A DNA stretch of 64,000 bases. Source: Aureimonas sp. Leaf427 (lineage in GTDB: Bacteria > Pseudomonadota > Alphaproteobacteria > Rhizobiales > Rhizobiaceae). Shown in pieces: positions 1 to 8,768 of this stretch. The number at the start of each line of letters is the position of its first letter. The first letter of the stretch is position 1. Both the position numbers and the translations under genes were made by a program. The notes beneath the pieces are model-generated. The model worked only from the letters and a program-made list of their open reading frames with translations, searched no databases and was not told the DNA's origin. The DNA is taken from NCBI RefSeq assembly GCF_001425485.1, contig NZ_LMQW01000043.1, forward strand, positions 227,035 through 291,034, given 5' to 3'.

Positions 1-1
1 G

Positions 2-1273
2 ACGGCGTCGCGCGGCTTCGAGGAACTGCTGGTCGCGCAACTCTACAACATCGTGAACGTCGTCTCGGTCTCGCCCGAGGGGAACGTCTCGGGCTCGCCC
101 GATCTCGGCGACCTGCGCTATTCGCAGCCACTGTCCGGCTGGTACTGGGAGGTTCTGCCGGCGAGCGAGAACACGCAAGGTCGGCTCGCCTCGATCTCGC
201 TCGGGCCGGCCGACATCGCCTCGCCTCCGACATCCGCGCTGCCCTTCGATGCCCAGTACAGGCGGGACTACGAGGCGAAGGGGCTGGAGGGCGAGACGCT
301 GCGGATCGTCGAGACCGAGATCGTTCTCGATCAGGACAATCACATCGCGCGGTTCCGCGTGATGGGAAATGCGAGCCTCGTCGAGGCCGACATCGCGCAG
401 TTCGACCGGACGCTCGCCTTCTATCTTTCGCTCTTCGGGCTCGGCTCGATCCTGATCAACGCATTCGCGATCCTCTACGGCCTGAAGCCGCTGACCGGCG
501 TGCGCCGGGCGCTGGGCGAGGTGCGGGCGGGGCGCGCCGAGCAACTGGTCGGCGCCTTTCCGCTCGAAATCCGCCCGCTGACCGTCGAACTGAACGCGCT
601 GATCGACAACAACCGGCGGATCGTGGAGCGGGCGCGCACGCAGGTCGGCAATCTCGCCCATTCGCTGAAGACGCCCGTCGCCGTTCTGATGAACGAGGCG
701 GAGGCGCTGGGCGGCGAGAAGGGGCGGCTCTTCGCGGAGCAGGGTGAGCGGATGCGGTTTCAGGTCCAGCACTATCTGGATCGGGCGCGGATCGCGGCGC
801 AGAGCGAAGGCATCGTCTTTCGCACGCCCGTCGCGCCCGCGCTCGAGCGGCTGATCCGCGTTCTCGTGAAGCTGAACCCGAAGATCCGGTTCGATCTGGC
901 GGGACTGGAGGGCCGGTCCATCGTCTTCGCGGGCGAGCGGCAGGACTTCGAGGAAATGGTCGGCAACCTCCTCGAAAACGCGGCGAAATGGACGCGGGGC
1001 CGCATTCGGATCGCGGTCGCGCCGCTCGGCGACGGCACGTTTCGCCTCAGCATCGACGACGACGGGCCGGGCCTTGGCGAGACCGAGATCCTGGAGGCGC
1101 TGAAGCGGGGACGGCGGCTCGACGAGACCGTGCCGGGCAGCGGTCTCGGCCTTTCCATCGTCAGCGACACGGCACAGGAATATCGCGGGACGCTAAAACT
1201 TTCGCGCTCCGACCTCGGCGGTCTGTGCGCAACGCTCGTTCTTCCTCTGGTCCTCGATCCACAGACTTCCTAG
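2..1273 (+). CDS. Sensor histidine kinase, 5' end cut by window edge (FeuQ/PhoQ-like)
   Basis: Inner-membrane sensor kinase that would phosphorylate an OmpR-type regulator encoded just outside the window. The reading frame is open from base 2, so the GTG at 53 is not the true start. A periplasmic sensor part is followed by one membrane segment (about 420-490), a HAMP-like stretch, the phospho-acceptor box LAHSLKTPVAVL (about 652-687), the N box NLLENAAKW, the G1 box DDDGPGLG and the G2 box GSGLGLSIV. The HSLKTP form of the H box is typical of PhoQ/FeuQ-type kinases. In rhizobia a FeuPQ pair sits beside the cytochrome c maturation operon, which fits this position, but the exact name is inference. 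Confidence 0.88.
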   Translation, partial: TASRGFEELLVAQLYNIVNVVSVSPEGNVSGSPDLGDLRYSQPLSGWYWEVLPASENTQGRLASISLGPADIASPPTSALPFDAQYRRDYEAKGLEGETLRIVETEIVLDQDNHIARFRVMGNASLVEADIAQFDRTLAFYLSLFGLGSILINAFAILYGLKPLTGVRRALGEVRAGRAEQLVGAFPLEIRPLTVELNALIDNNRRIVERARTQVGNLAHSLKTPVAVLMNEAEALGGEKGRLFAEQGERMRFQVQHYLDRARIAAQSEGIVFRTPVAPALERLIRVLVKLNPKIRFDLAGLEGRSIVFAGERQDFEEMVGNLLENAAKWTRGRIRIAVAPLGDGTFRLSIDDDGPGLGETEILEALKRGRRLDETVPGSGLGLSIVSDTAQEYRGTLKLSRSDLGGLCATLVLPLVLDPQTS

Positions 1274-1361
1274 TATGGATGCGTTCGTCGACGCATTCCG
1301 AGTCCTCGACGGATAACCGTTTCGCCGCCGGAACGGCAGATGCGCCTGATGGGACCGACCG

Positions 1362-1778
1362 ATGAGAAGACGCCTCCTGAGGGCTTGCCTGCCGATCCTG
1401 ATGCTGCCGCTTCTCGCCGGCTGCCTTTCGACGACCCGCGATACGTTCGGCCTCTCCTCCGCCGCTCCTGCCTCCGCCGGCGCCATGGCGCTCGGAGACG
1501 GCCTGATCGGGCGCGACAAGAAGCAGCGCCTGTCGAGCGACGCACGCAACCGGGCGCTGGATGCGGAGTATCAGGCGCTTCAGTTCATGCCGGCCGGGCA
1601 GCCCGTCGCCTGGGAGGCGGGAAGCCTCAAGGGAACGGTGGTTCCGACGCAGCTTTATCGCGTCGGTTCCCAGGACTGCCGCGGCTATTCGCAGACGGTC
1701 CTTCGCGACGGGCGCGAGGCCAAGACGGTCGGCACGGCCTGCCGGAGCGAGGACGGGTTCTGGAGGCCGGTCGCCTGA
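1362..1778 (+). CDS. Small outer-membrane lipoprotein, RT0821/Lpp0805 surface-antigen type
   Basis: A 138-residue lipoprotein. The N-terminus MRRRLLRACLPILMLPLLAGC is a type II signal peptide with lipobox LLAG and acylated Cys21. The mature part ends in a compact domain with YRVGSQDCRGYSQ, a central TVGTACR and a final DGFWRPV. This arrangement, with two cysteines that could form a disulfide, is that of the RT0821/Lpp0805 family (COG4520) of 16-17 kDa alphaproteobacterial surface proteins. It lies 88 bp after the sensor kinase and about 100 bp before ccmI. Function is unknown; a role in envelope integrity is a guess. The usual glycine-zipper segment is short or absent here. Confidence 0.8.
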   Translation: MRRRLLRACLPILMLPLLAGCLSTTRDTFGLSSAAPASAGAMALGDGLIGRDKKQRLSSDARNRALDAEYQALQFMPAGQPVAWEAGSLKGTVVPTQLYRVGSQDCRGYSQTVLRDGREAKTVGTACRSEDGFWRPVA

Positions 1779-1874
1779 CGGCGACTTGTCTGGCGATGCC
1801 GGATCGGTCCTGATAGGGCGGGCGCGAGATGTCCGGGTGGCAGAGGCCGCTTGGACCCGCTAGACTGGAAATCA

Positions 1875-3047
1875 ATGCTGTTCTGGATCATCGCTGGCCT
1901 TCTGACCGTCGTCGTCGTCGCATCCGTTCTCTTTCCGATCCTGCGGAAAAGCCCGGCTGAGGCGCCTGCGCGCGCCGAGCACGACGCCGAAATCTATGCC
2001 GCCCAGCTTCGCGAACTCGATGCCGATCTCAAGCGCGGCGCGATCGCGGCGGAGGACGCGGCGGTGGCCAGAGCGGAAATCGGACGTCGGCTCCTGAAGG
2101 CGTCCGCCGCCGAGACGACGGCCGCCTTTCCAAGACATCGAGCCGCCCTGGCGGCATCCGTCTTCGCGGTCGGCCTCGGCGTTCCTGCAGCCAGCCTCTA
2201 CGGTTACGTGACCTATGGCTCGCCGGCGCTTCCCGACCGGCCGCTGGCCGCGCGTCTGGCGGTCGACCCCGCAATGGCCGATCTGCCGACGCTGGTCGCG
2301 CAGGTCGAGGCGAAGCTTCGCGCCAAGCCCGATGACGGCGCCGGCTGGGACATGCTCGCCCCGATCTATCTGCGCAGCGGGCGCCCCGAGGATGCGGTTC
2401 GCGCCGTCAGCGAGGCCATCCGCCTGCTCGGCGCGACGCCGGAACGCGAGGCGACCCGGGGCGAGGCGCTCGTCCAACTCGCCTCCGGCGAGGTGACGGA
2501 CGAGGCCAAGGCCAGCTTCCAGAGGGCGCTGGCGCTCAATCCCGACTTCCTTCCGGCGAAGTTCTTCCTGGCGCTCGATCTTTCGCAGGAAAACCGGTTC
2601 GCGGAAGCCGCGCCCGCCTGGCGCGATCTCGTCGCCAAGAGCCCGCCCGGCGCGCCCTGGCTGGAGATCGCGCAGCTTGCGATCGACGATGCCGAGAAGC
2701 GGCTCGCCGGTGGTCCCGGGCCTGCACCGGTTCAGGCGCCCGGCCAGCCCGGGCCCGCCCCGGAGGATGTGGCGGCGGCCGCGGCCATGCCGCAGGCGGA
2801 TCGTCTGGCGATGATTCAAGGCATGGTGTCGCAATTGGCCGACCGCCTGAAATCCGCCCCCAATGACGCCGAAGGTTGGAAGCGGCTGATGCAGTCCTAT
2901 ACGGTTCTGGGCGACGGCGACCGGGCGCGCGGCGCCTTTGCCGAGGCATCCGCCGTGTTCGCCGAGGGGACGGCGGAGCGCCGCGACATCGAAGCCTTCG
3001 CCGCCGGGCTCGGTATCGGCACACCGCCGCCGTCGACCATGCAATGA
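1875..3047 (+). CDS. ccmI: Cytochrome c maturation protein CcmI (CycH)
   Basis: Chaperone that holds apocytochrome c for the CcmF/CcmH haem ligation machine. The 390-residue protein begins MLFWIIAGLL, a membrane anchor, and has a second membrane segment near residue 95 (HRAALAASVFAVGLGVPAASLYG read in part). Between them is a cytoplasmic helix-rich loop with the family signature YAAQLRELDADLKRGAI. The periplasmic part carries TPR-like repeats (roughly residues 115-230) and a C-terminal domain containing DRLAMIQGMVSQLADRLK. I chose ATG 1875 because the anchor starts there; an upstream TTG at 1851 would add eight unusual residues. It is first in the operon ccmI-ccmE-ccmF-ccmH. Confidence 0.95.
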   Translation: MLFWIIAGLLTVVVVASVLFPILRKSPAEAPARAEHDAEIYAAQLRELDADLKRGAIAAEDAAVARAEIGRRLLKASAAETTAAFPRHRAALAASVFAVGLGVPAASLYGYVTYGSPALPDRPLAARLAVDPAMADLPTLVAQVEAKLRAKPDDGAGWDMLAPIYLRSGRPEDAVRAVSEAIRLLGATPEREATRGEALVQLASGEVTDEAKASFQRALALNPDFLPAKFFLALDLSQENRFAEAAPAWRDLVAKSPPGAPWLEIAQLAIDDAEKRLAGGPGPAPVQAPGQPGPAPEDVAAAAAMPQADRLAMIQGMVSQLADRLKSAPNDAEGWKRLMQSYTVLGDGDRARGAFAEASAVFAEGTAERRDIEAFAAGLGIGTPPPSTMQ

Positions 3048-3066
3048 CCGGGATCTGGATTTCTCC

Positions 3067-3567
3067 ATGACGCGCAAGCAGAAGCGGCTGACATCGATCG
3101 GTGCCATTCTCGGTGTGATCGCCTGCGCCGTCGGGCTCGTCCTCTCGGCTGTGTCCGACGGCATCGCCTACTTCAATTCGCCGACCGATCTCGTGACCAA
3201 GACCCCCGGCCCGTTGCAGCGGATTCGCCTGGGCGGGCTGGTCGAGAAGGGCTCGCTGGACCGGGGCGCGGCCAGCACGGTGCGCTTTCGCGTGACGGAT
3301 TCGGTGGAGAGCGTCGTCGTCGTCTACGAGGGAATCCTGCCCGATCTCTTCCGCGAGGAGCAGGGAATCGTCGCCGAGGGCACGCTCGGCCCCGACCATG
3401 TCTTCGTCGCCGACACCGTGCTCGCCAAGCATGACGAGACCTATATGCCCAAAGAGGTCGTGGACGATCTGAAGGAGCGCGGTCTCTGGGAGGACGGCAA
3501 GCCCAAGGCGGCGTCGAACACGATGCAGCCGGCGCCGATGCCCGTTTCGACGGGGGCCGGCTCGTGA
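3067..3567 (+). CDS. ccmE: Haem chaperone CcmE (CycJ)
   Basis: Periplasmic haem carrier that binds haem covalently and passes it to CcmF/CcmH. The protein has 166 residues: a basic N-terminus, one membrane anchor (about residues 8-30), then the OB-fold domain with RLGGLVEKGS and VVVYEGILPDLFREEQGIV. The haem-binding histidine is His122 in LAKHDETYMP, followed by the conserved tyrosine. The start is ATG 3067, 19 bases after the ccmI stop, because the anchor begins immediately there. Its GTGA end overlaps the ccmF start, which implies translational coupling. Confidence 0.96.
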   Translation: MTRKQKRLTSIGAILGVIACAVGLVLSAVSDGIAYFNSPTDLVTKTPGPLQRIRLGGLVEKGSLDRGAASTVRFRVTDSVESVVVVYEGILPDLFREEQGIVAEGTLGPDHVFVADTVLAKHDETYMPKEVVDDLKERGLWEDGKPKAASNTMQPAPMPVSTGAGS

Positions 3568-5555
3568 TCGTCGAACTCGGCCATTACGCGCTGATCCTGG
3601 CGCTCGCGACCGCCATCGTCCAGTCGATCCTGCCTGTGGTCGGCGCACGGATGGCCGACCTCCGGCTGATGGAGACCGGACGCTCGACGGCTGTCGCGAG
3701 CTTCGCGCTCCTCGCCTTCGCCTTCGGCTGCCTGACGACGGCCTACGTCACCTCGGACTTCTCGGTCCTCAACGTCTTCGCCAACTCGCATTCGGCCAAG
3801 CCCCTTCTGTTCCGCATTACCGGTGTCTGGGGCAATCACGAGGGCTCGATGCTCCTCTGGGTGCTGATCCTGGCGCTCTTCGGCGCCCTCGTCGCCCTGT
3901 TCGGGCGCGATCTGCCGGCAAGCCTCAAGGCCAATGTGTTGGGCGTTCAGGCCTGGATCACGACGGCCTTCCTCGCCTTCATCCTGATCACGTCGAACCC
4001 GTTCCAGCGGCTCGATCCCGCGCCCTTCGAGGGGCAGGATCTCAACCCGATCCTCCAGGATATCGGCCTCGCGATCCATCCGCCGATGCTCTATCTCGGC
4101 TATGTCGGCTTCTCCATCTCCTTCTCCTTCGCGGTCGCCGCCCTCATCGACGGGCGGATCGACGCGGCCTGGGCGCGCTGGGTGCGGCCTTGGACGCTGC
4201 TCGCCTGGGTCTTCCTGACGCTCGGCATCGCGATGGGCTCCTACTGGGCCTATTACGAGCTCGGCTGGGGCGGCTGGTGGTTCTGGGACCCGGTCGAGAA
4301 CGCCTCCTTCATGCCCTGGCTGTCCGGCACGGCGCTGCTGCATTCGGCCGTCGTCATGGAGAAGCGCTCCGCTTTGAAGATCTGGACCGTGCTCCTGGCG
4401 ATCCTCACCTTCTCGCTCTCGCTGCTCGGCACGTTCATCGTGCGATCGGGCGTGCTGACGTCTGTCCACGCCTTCGCCACGGACCCGACGCGCGGCGTCT
4501 TCATCCTCGCCATCCTCATCCTGTTCATCGGCGGATCGCTGGCGCTCTTCGCCATCCGGGCGGGCACGCTGGAATCCGGCGGGCTCTTTGCGCCGATCAG
4601 CCGCGAGGGGGCGTTGGTCTTCAACAACCTCTTCCTCACGACCGCCTGCGCCACCGTTCTGACCGGCACGCTCTACCCGCTGGTGCTCGAGGTCGTCACG
4701 GGCGAGAAGATTTCCGTCGGCGCGCCCTTCTTCGATCTGACCTTCGGGCCGCTGATGGTCCCCCTTCTCATGGCCGTGCCCTTCGGGCCGCTGCTCGCCT
4801 GGAAGCGGGGCGATCTCTACGGCGCGGCGCAGCGTCTCTACTTCGCCTTCGGCCTCGCGCTCGTGGCGGTCGTCGGCACACTGGCCTTCACCTCCGGCAC
4901 GCGCATCCTGGCGGCGCTCGGCTTCGGTCTCGCCGTCTGGCTGCTCGCGGGGGCGGTGGTCGATCTGGCCGGGCGCGCCGGCTTGCCGAAGGTCTCGCCC
5001 GCCGTCGCGCTGCGGCGGCTCGCGGGTCTGCCGCGCTCGGCCTTCGGCACGGCGCTCGCGCATGCCGGCCTCGGCCTCACCGTGCTCGGCGTCATCTCCA
5101 CCTCCGCCTTCCAGACGGAGCTCGTCACGGCGATGCGGCCGGGCGAGGTGCGCGATGCCGGCGGCTATCAGGTTCGCTTCGACGGGATGAGCCCGCGTCA
5201 GGGCTCCAACTTCAGCGAGGAGGTCGGGCGGTTCACGCTGATGCAGGGCGGCGTCGCAAAGGGCGAGATGGAAAGCTCCAAGCGCTTCTATCCCGCGCGG
5301 CAGATGCCGACGACGGAGGCCGGCATTCACACCCATGGCTTCAGCCAGCTTTACATCGCGATCGGCGACACCTCGCCGGATGGGGCCGTGGTCGTACGCC
5401 TCTGGGGCAAGCCCCTGATCACGCTGATCTGGATCGGCGCTCTCGCGATGGCGGCGGGCGGCACGATCTCGCTGGCCGATCGTCGGCTGCGCGTCGGGGC
5501 GCCCGCGCGCTCGCGCCGCCGGGCCGTGGCGCCGGCGGATCCGGCCGCCGCATGA
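3564..5555 (+). CDS. ccmF: Haem lyase subunit CcmF (CycK)
   Basis: Large integral membrane protein that ligates haem to apocytochromes c together with CcmH and CcmI. At 663 residues it has the normal length. It is polytopic, with conserved histidines in the membrane segments and the tryptophan-rich WWD signature WGGWWFWDPVENASFMPWL near residues 234-252, which presents haem. The start is GTG 3564 overlapping the ccmE stop (GTGA); the end overlaps the ccmH start (ATGA). An FGPLMVPLLMAVPFGPLLAWKRG stretch (given in part) follows the periplasmic region. No truncation or missing motif is seen. Confidence 0.97.
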   Translation: MIVELGHYALILALATAIVQSILPVVGARMADLRLMETGRSTAVASFALLAFAFGCLTTAYVTSDFSVLNVFANSHSAKPLLFRITGVWGNHEGSMLLWVLILALFGALVALFGRDLPASLKANVLGVQAWITTAFLAFILITSNPFQRLDPAPFEGQDLNPILQDIGLAIHPPMLYLGYVGFSISFSFAVAALIDGRIDAAWARWVRPWTLLAWVFLTLGIAMGSYWAYYELGWGGWWFWDPVENASFMPWLSGTALLHSAVVMEKRSALKIWTVLLAILTFSLSLLGTFIVRSGVLTSVHAFATDPTRGVFILAILILFIGGSLALFAIRAGTLESGGLFAPISREGALVFNNLFLTTACATVLTGTLYPLVLEVVTGEKISVGAPFFDLTFGPLMVPLLMAVPFGPLLAWKRGDLYGAAQRLYFAFGLALVAVVGTLAFTSGTRILAALGFGLAVWLLAGAVVDLAGRAGLPKVSPAVALRRLAGLPRSAFGTALAHAGLGLTVLGVISTSAFQTELVTAMRPGEVRDAGGYQVRFDGMSPRQGSNFSEEVGRFTLMQGGVAKGEMESSKRFYPARQMPTTEAGIHTHGFSQLYIAIGDTSPDGAVVVRLWGKPLITLIWIGALAMAAGGTISLADRRLRVGAPARSRRRAVAPADPAAA

Positions 5556-6067
5556 GCCGGTTGCGCGAAATCCTGCTCGTGGCGGGCGGGCTGATGCTCC
5601 TGCCCGTTTCGGGGCCGTTGCCGGTCGACAGGCTGACGGGCATCGGTGCATCGGCTTATGCCGTCCAGCCGAACGAGGTTCTGGCGGATGCCGACCTGGA
5701 GCGGCGGGCGCGGGCGCTGTCGGCTGGTCTTCGCTGCCTCGTCTGCCAGAACCAGTCGATCGACGATTCCGATGCGGACCTCGCGCGGGACCTCCGCGTT
5801 CTCGTTCGCGAGCGGCTCGAGGCCGGCGACAGCGATGGTCAGGTCGTCGATTACATCGTCGCGCGCTATGGTGAGTTCGTGCTCCTGCGTCCGCGGCTTT
5901 CCGCCGGGACCGCGCTTCTCTGGGCGACCCCGGTCGTCCTCATCCTGGCCGGCGGCCTCTTCGCTCTCGTCTCCGCGCGGCGGCGGCGGACCGATCGTCC
6001 GGCGGCCGAACTGACGGCCGAGGAAGAGCGCGCCGTTGAGGCGGCCCTGCGCGAAAAAGGCCTCTGA
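5552..6067 (+). CDS. ccmH: Cytochrome c maturation protein CcmH (CycL)
   Basis: Membrane-anchored thiol oxidoreductase that reduces the haem-binding cysteines of apocytochromes c. It has 171 residues, with an N-terminal signal or anchor, the redox motif LRCLVCQNQSI (Cys62 and Cys65, the family LRCxxCQ box), and a C-terminal membrane segment (about residues 117-140) followed by a basic cytoplasmic tail. The start is ATG 5552 within an ATGA overlap with ccmF. The fused TPR half found in gamma-proteobacterial CcmH is absent because CcmI supplies it separately, as is normal in rhizobia. Last gene of the ccm operon. Confidence 0.95.
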   Translation: MSRLREILLVAGGLMLLPVSGPLPVDRLTGIGASAYAVQPNEVLADADLERRARALSAGLRCLVCQNQSIDDSDADLARDLRVLVRERLEAGDSDGQVVDYIVARYGEFVLLRPRLSAGTALLWATPVVLILAGGLFALVSARRRRTDRPAAELTAEEERAVEAALREKGL

Positions 6068-6378
6068 CGGCCTGAGCCGGGTCGGACATCGTGCCCCTGC
6101 TCGAGACGAGCGCGCCGCCCGGTTTCACCCAAGATGTTGCTGCGCCCGTCTCCCTGCTGACGGCGACCGCCAGATGCGGGATTCCGCCTTCGGCTTCGGC
6201 CTTCCCAACCTTACCAACATTTCACGGCCCTGAAGGGGTCCCGTAAGTTGGTACTCCCTATCTTCCCTCCTGTCGGCGGCGGACGAAGCTCCTCCGCCCG
6301 GTGATTTACGCGAGGTTCCGCAAACGGCTTATCGAGGAAGCCGGCGGGATCTGCGATCAACGAGGGAAGAGAAGATCC
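6068..6378 (+). other. Intergenic region between ccmH and degP
   Basis: No credible gene here. A long imperfect hairpin can be drawn at 6212-6253, with outer arms TACCAAC and GTTGGTA and an inner GGCCC/GGGTCC pairing. It could be a terminator-like structure for the ccm operon or an operator for degP; there is no T-run after it. The segment nearest degP has a good ribosome-binding purine stretch (GAGGGAAGAGAAG, about 6362-6374). Confidence 0.4.
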
Positions 6379-7899
6379 ATGGCCCAGTCCACTCAGTCTC
6401 CCAAGCGCAACCGTCTCTTCGCGGCCGCGCTCGCGGCCGGCGTCGCCGGATCGGTCATCACCGGCGGCGTGATGAGCAACACGGTTCCGAGCTATGCCGA
6501 GCCGGTGACGGTTCAGGCGCCGAGCCAGAATTTCGGCTTTGCCGACGTCGTCGAGAAGGTGTCGCCCGCCGTCGTCTCCGTGCGCGTCAAGGAGAAGATG
6601 GCGCAGGTCCAGTCGAGCGGCCTCGGCGACAACCCCTTCGAGAACCTTCCCGAAGACCATCCGATGCGCCGCTTCTTCGAGAGCCCGAACGGCCCCCGTG
6701 GCGGACAGGCGACGCCGCGCAACGGCCAGCCGCGCCGCGATAGCAAGCAGGCGATGGCGCAGGGCTCCGGCTTCTTCGTCTCGGATGACGGCTACCTCGT
6801 CACCAACAATCACGTCGTCGAGGACGGCGAGAACTTCACCATCGTCATGGACGACGGCAAGGAATACGAGGCGCGCCTGATCGGCACCGACAAGCGCACG
6901 GATCTGGCGGTTCTGAAGGTCGACGCCAAGAACCAGAAGTTCGCCTATGTCGAGTTCGGCGACGACTCGAAGGCGCGCGTCGGCGAGTGGGTCGTGGCCG
7001 TCGGCAATCCCTTCGGCCTCGGCGGTTCGGTGACGGCGGGCATTATCTCGGCGCGTGGCCGTGATATCGGCGCCGGTCCCTACGACGACTTCCTGCAGAT
7101 CGACGCGGCGGTCAATCGCGGCAATTCCGGCGGCCCGGCCTTCGACCTGAACGGCAAGGTCATTGGCGTCAACACCGCGATCTTCTCGCCCTCCGGCGGC
7201 AATGTAGGTATCGCCTTCGCCATTCCGGCGTCGACCGCGAAGACGGTCGTGCAGTCCCTGCGCGACAAGGGTAATGTGCAGCGCGGCTGGCTCGGCGTGC
7301 AGATCGCGCCGGTGACGGACGACATCGCCGAGGCCGTCGGTCTGTCCAGCGACCAGGGCGCCATCGTGACGCTGCCCGACAGCGACACGCCAGCGACGAA
7401 GGCGGGCATCCAGACCGGCGACGTCATCACCGCGATCAACGGCGAGACGGTGGCCGGGCCGCGCGAACTCGCTCGTAAGGTCGCCGAGTACGCGCCGGGC
7501 GTCGGGATCGACGTGACGATCTGGCGGGCTAATAAGGCCTCCAACGTGAAGGTCACGCTGGGCGATCTCGCCACGCTCGACGAGTCGGCCTCCGCCTCGG
7601 GTCAGTCCGGCGCACCGGTCGATCCCTCCGCCCTGTCCGGCTACGGGCTGACCCTGACGCCGTCGGACGATGGCGCGGGCGTCGTCGTCACGGATGTCGA
7701 TCCGTCCTCCTCGGCCGCCGACAAGGGCGTTTCGGCGGGCGACGTCATCGTCTCCGTCAACGGTAAGGATGTGAAGACGCAGCGCGATGTGGAGACGGCT
7801 CTGAAGGACGCCTCGAAGTCCGGCCGCAAGGCCGCGCTCTTCCAGCTGCGCACCGGCGAGCAGAACCGCTTCGTCGCGCTGCCCGTCGCCAAGGGCTGA
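6379..7899 (+). CDS. degP: Periplasmic serine protease DegP/HtrA (Do family)
   Basis: Envelope quality-control protease and chaperone that degrades misfolded periplasmic and outer-membrane proteins. The 506-residue product has a signal peptide (about residues 1-41, ending PSYAEP), a trypsin-like domain with the full triad His145 (TNNHVVEDG), Asp175 (TDLAVLKV) and Ser250 (NRGNSGGPAF), then two PDZ domains (about 275-370 and 395-500). I chose ATG 6379 because a strong purine-rich ribosome-binding site precedes it and the signal peptide starts there; the frame is open further upstream from 6301. It is followed by a strong terminator and then a two-component pair, the common rhizobial order. Confidence 0.96.
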   Translation: MAQSTQSPKRNRLFAAALAAGVAGSVITGGVMSNTVPSYAEPVTVQAPSQNFGFADVVEKVSPAVVSVRVKEKMAQVQSSGLGDNPFENLPEDHPMRRFFESPNGPRGGQATPRNGQPRRDSKQAMAQGSGFFVSDDGYLVTNNHVVEDGENFTIVMDDGKEYEARLIGTDKRTDLAVLKVDAKNQKFAYVEFGDDSKARVGEWVVAVGNPFGLGGSVTAGIISARGRDIGAGPYDDFLQIDAAVNRGNSGGPAFDLNGKVIGVNTAIFSPSGGNVGIAFAIPASTAKTVVQSLRDKGNVQRGWLGVQIAPVTDDIAEAVGLSSDQGAIVTLPDSDTPATKAGIQTGDVITAINGETVAGPRELARKVAEYAPGVGIDVTIWRANKASNVKVTLGDLATLDESASASGQSGAPVDPSALSGYGLTLTPSDDGAGVVVTDVDPSSSAADKGVSAGDVIVSVNGKDVKTQRDVETALKDASKSGRKAALFQLRTGEQNRFVALPVAKG

Positions 7900-7966
7900 T
7901 CGTCTCCGTTCGCGAGGGGGTACGCGGTTTCGGCCGCGACCCTCTCGCCGGCCTCGACCTTTCGCG

Positions 7967-7999
7967 CGGCGGCGGATCTCAGCGATCCGCCGCCGTTTT
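7967..7999 (+). terminator. Rho-independent terminator after degP
   Basis: A perfect 12-bp stem (7967-7978 with 7984-7995, arms CGGCGGCGGATC and its complement) closes a 5-base loop and is followed by TTTT. It separates degP from the response regulator gene. Confidence 0.9.
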
Positions 8000-8032
8000 C
8001 ACGTCCCCTCTCGCGTGTCAGGAGATCCGAAT

Positions 8033-8749
8033 ATGATGGCCGAAGCCGCGAAATCCGCTACATCCGAAGCCATGAGAATCCTCATCATCGAAGACGACCG
8101 GGAGGCCGCTGCCTATCTGGTGAAGGCGCTGAAGGAGGCCGGGCACGTCACCGACCAGGCGCTGGACGGCGAGGCCGGATTTCATATGGCCACGACGCGC
8201 GACTACGACGTGCTGGTAGTGGACCGCATGCTGCCCGAGCGCGACGGGCTCTCCGTCGTCGCGGGCCTGCGCGAGAAAGGCAACGGCGTGCCCGTGCTCA
8301 TCCTCTCCGCCCTCGGGCAGGTGGACGACCGCGTGACCGGGCTTCGCGCCGGCGGCGACGACTATCTCGCCAAGCCCTACGCCTTTTCCGAGCTTCTCGC
8401 CCGTATCGAGGTTCTCGGGCGCCGGCGCGGCGGCAAGGATGTCGAGACGCAGTACAAGGTCGGCGATCTCGAACTCGACCGCCTGTCGCACGAGGTGAAG
8501 CGCGGGGGAAAGCCGATCGTCCTGCAGCCGCGCGAGTTCCGGCTGCTCGAATATCTGATGAAGCATGCGGGACAGGTCGTCACGCGCACCATGCTTCTCG
8601 AAAACGTCTGGGACTACCACTTCGACCCGCAGACCAATGTCATCGACGTCCATATCTCGCGCCTCCGCTCCAAGATCGAGCGCGAATTCAATGCCCCGCT
8701 GCTCCACACCGTCCGGGGCTCCGGCTACATCATGCGCGCCGGCGACTGA
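8033..8749 (+). CDS. OmpR-family response regulator
   Basis: DNA-binding transcription regulator, partner of the kinase that follows 19 bp later. The receiver domain (about residues 14-125) shows the acidic pair IIEDD, the phospho-acceptor Asp64 (LVVDRMLP) and the conserved Lys in LAKPYAFSELLAR. The C-terminal winged helix (about 140-237) contains QPREFRLLEYLMKHAG and DVHISRLRSKIE. ATG 8033 is preferred because CAGGAG lies eight bases upstream; ATG 8072 would give the more usual MRILIIEDD start but has only a weak ribosome-binding site. In rhizobia this unnamed pair regularly follows degP. The target genes are not visible. Confidence 0.92.
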   Translation: MMAEAAKSATSEAMRILIIEDDREAAAYLVKALKEAGHVTDQALDGEAGFHMATTRDYDVLVVDRMLPERDGLSVVAGLREKGNGVPVLILSALGQVDDRVTGLRAGGDDYLAKPYAFSELLARIEVLGRRRGGKDVETQYKVGDLELDRLSHEVKRGGKPIVLQPREFRLLEYLMKHAGQVVTRTMLLENVWDYHFDPQTNVIDVHISRLRSKIEREFNAPLLHTVRGSGYIMRAGD

Positions 8750-8768
8750 GCGTGCGGGCGTTCGACGC

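Noticed and set aside
3441-5651. Long minus-strand frame opposite ccmF
   Set aside because: Shadow of ccmF caused by GC-rich codon bias.
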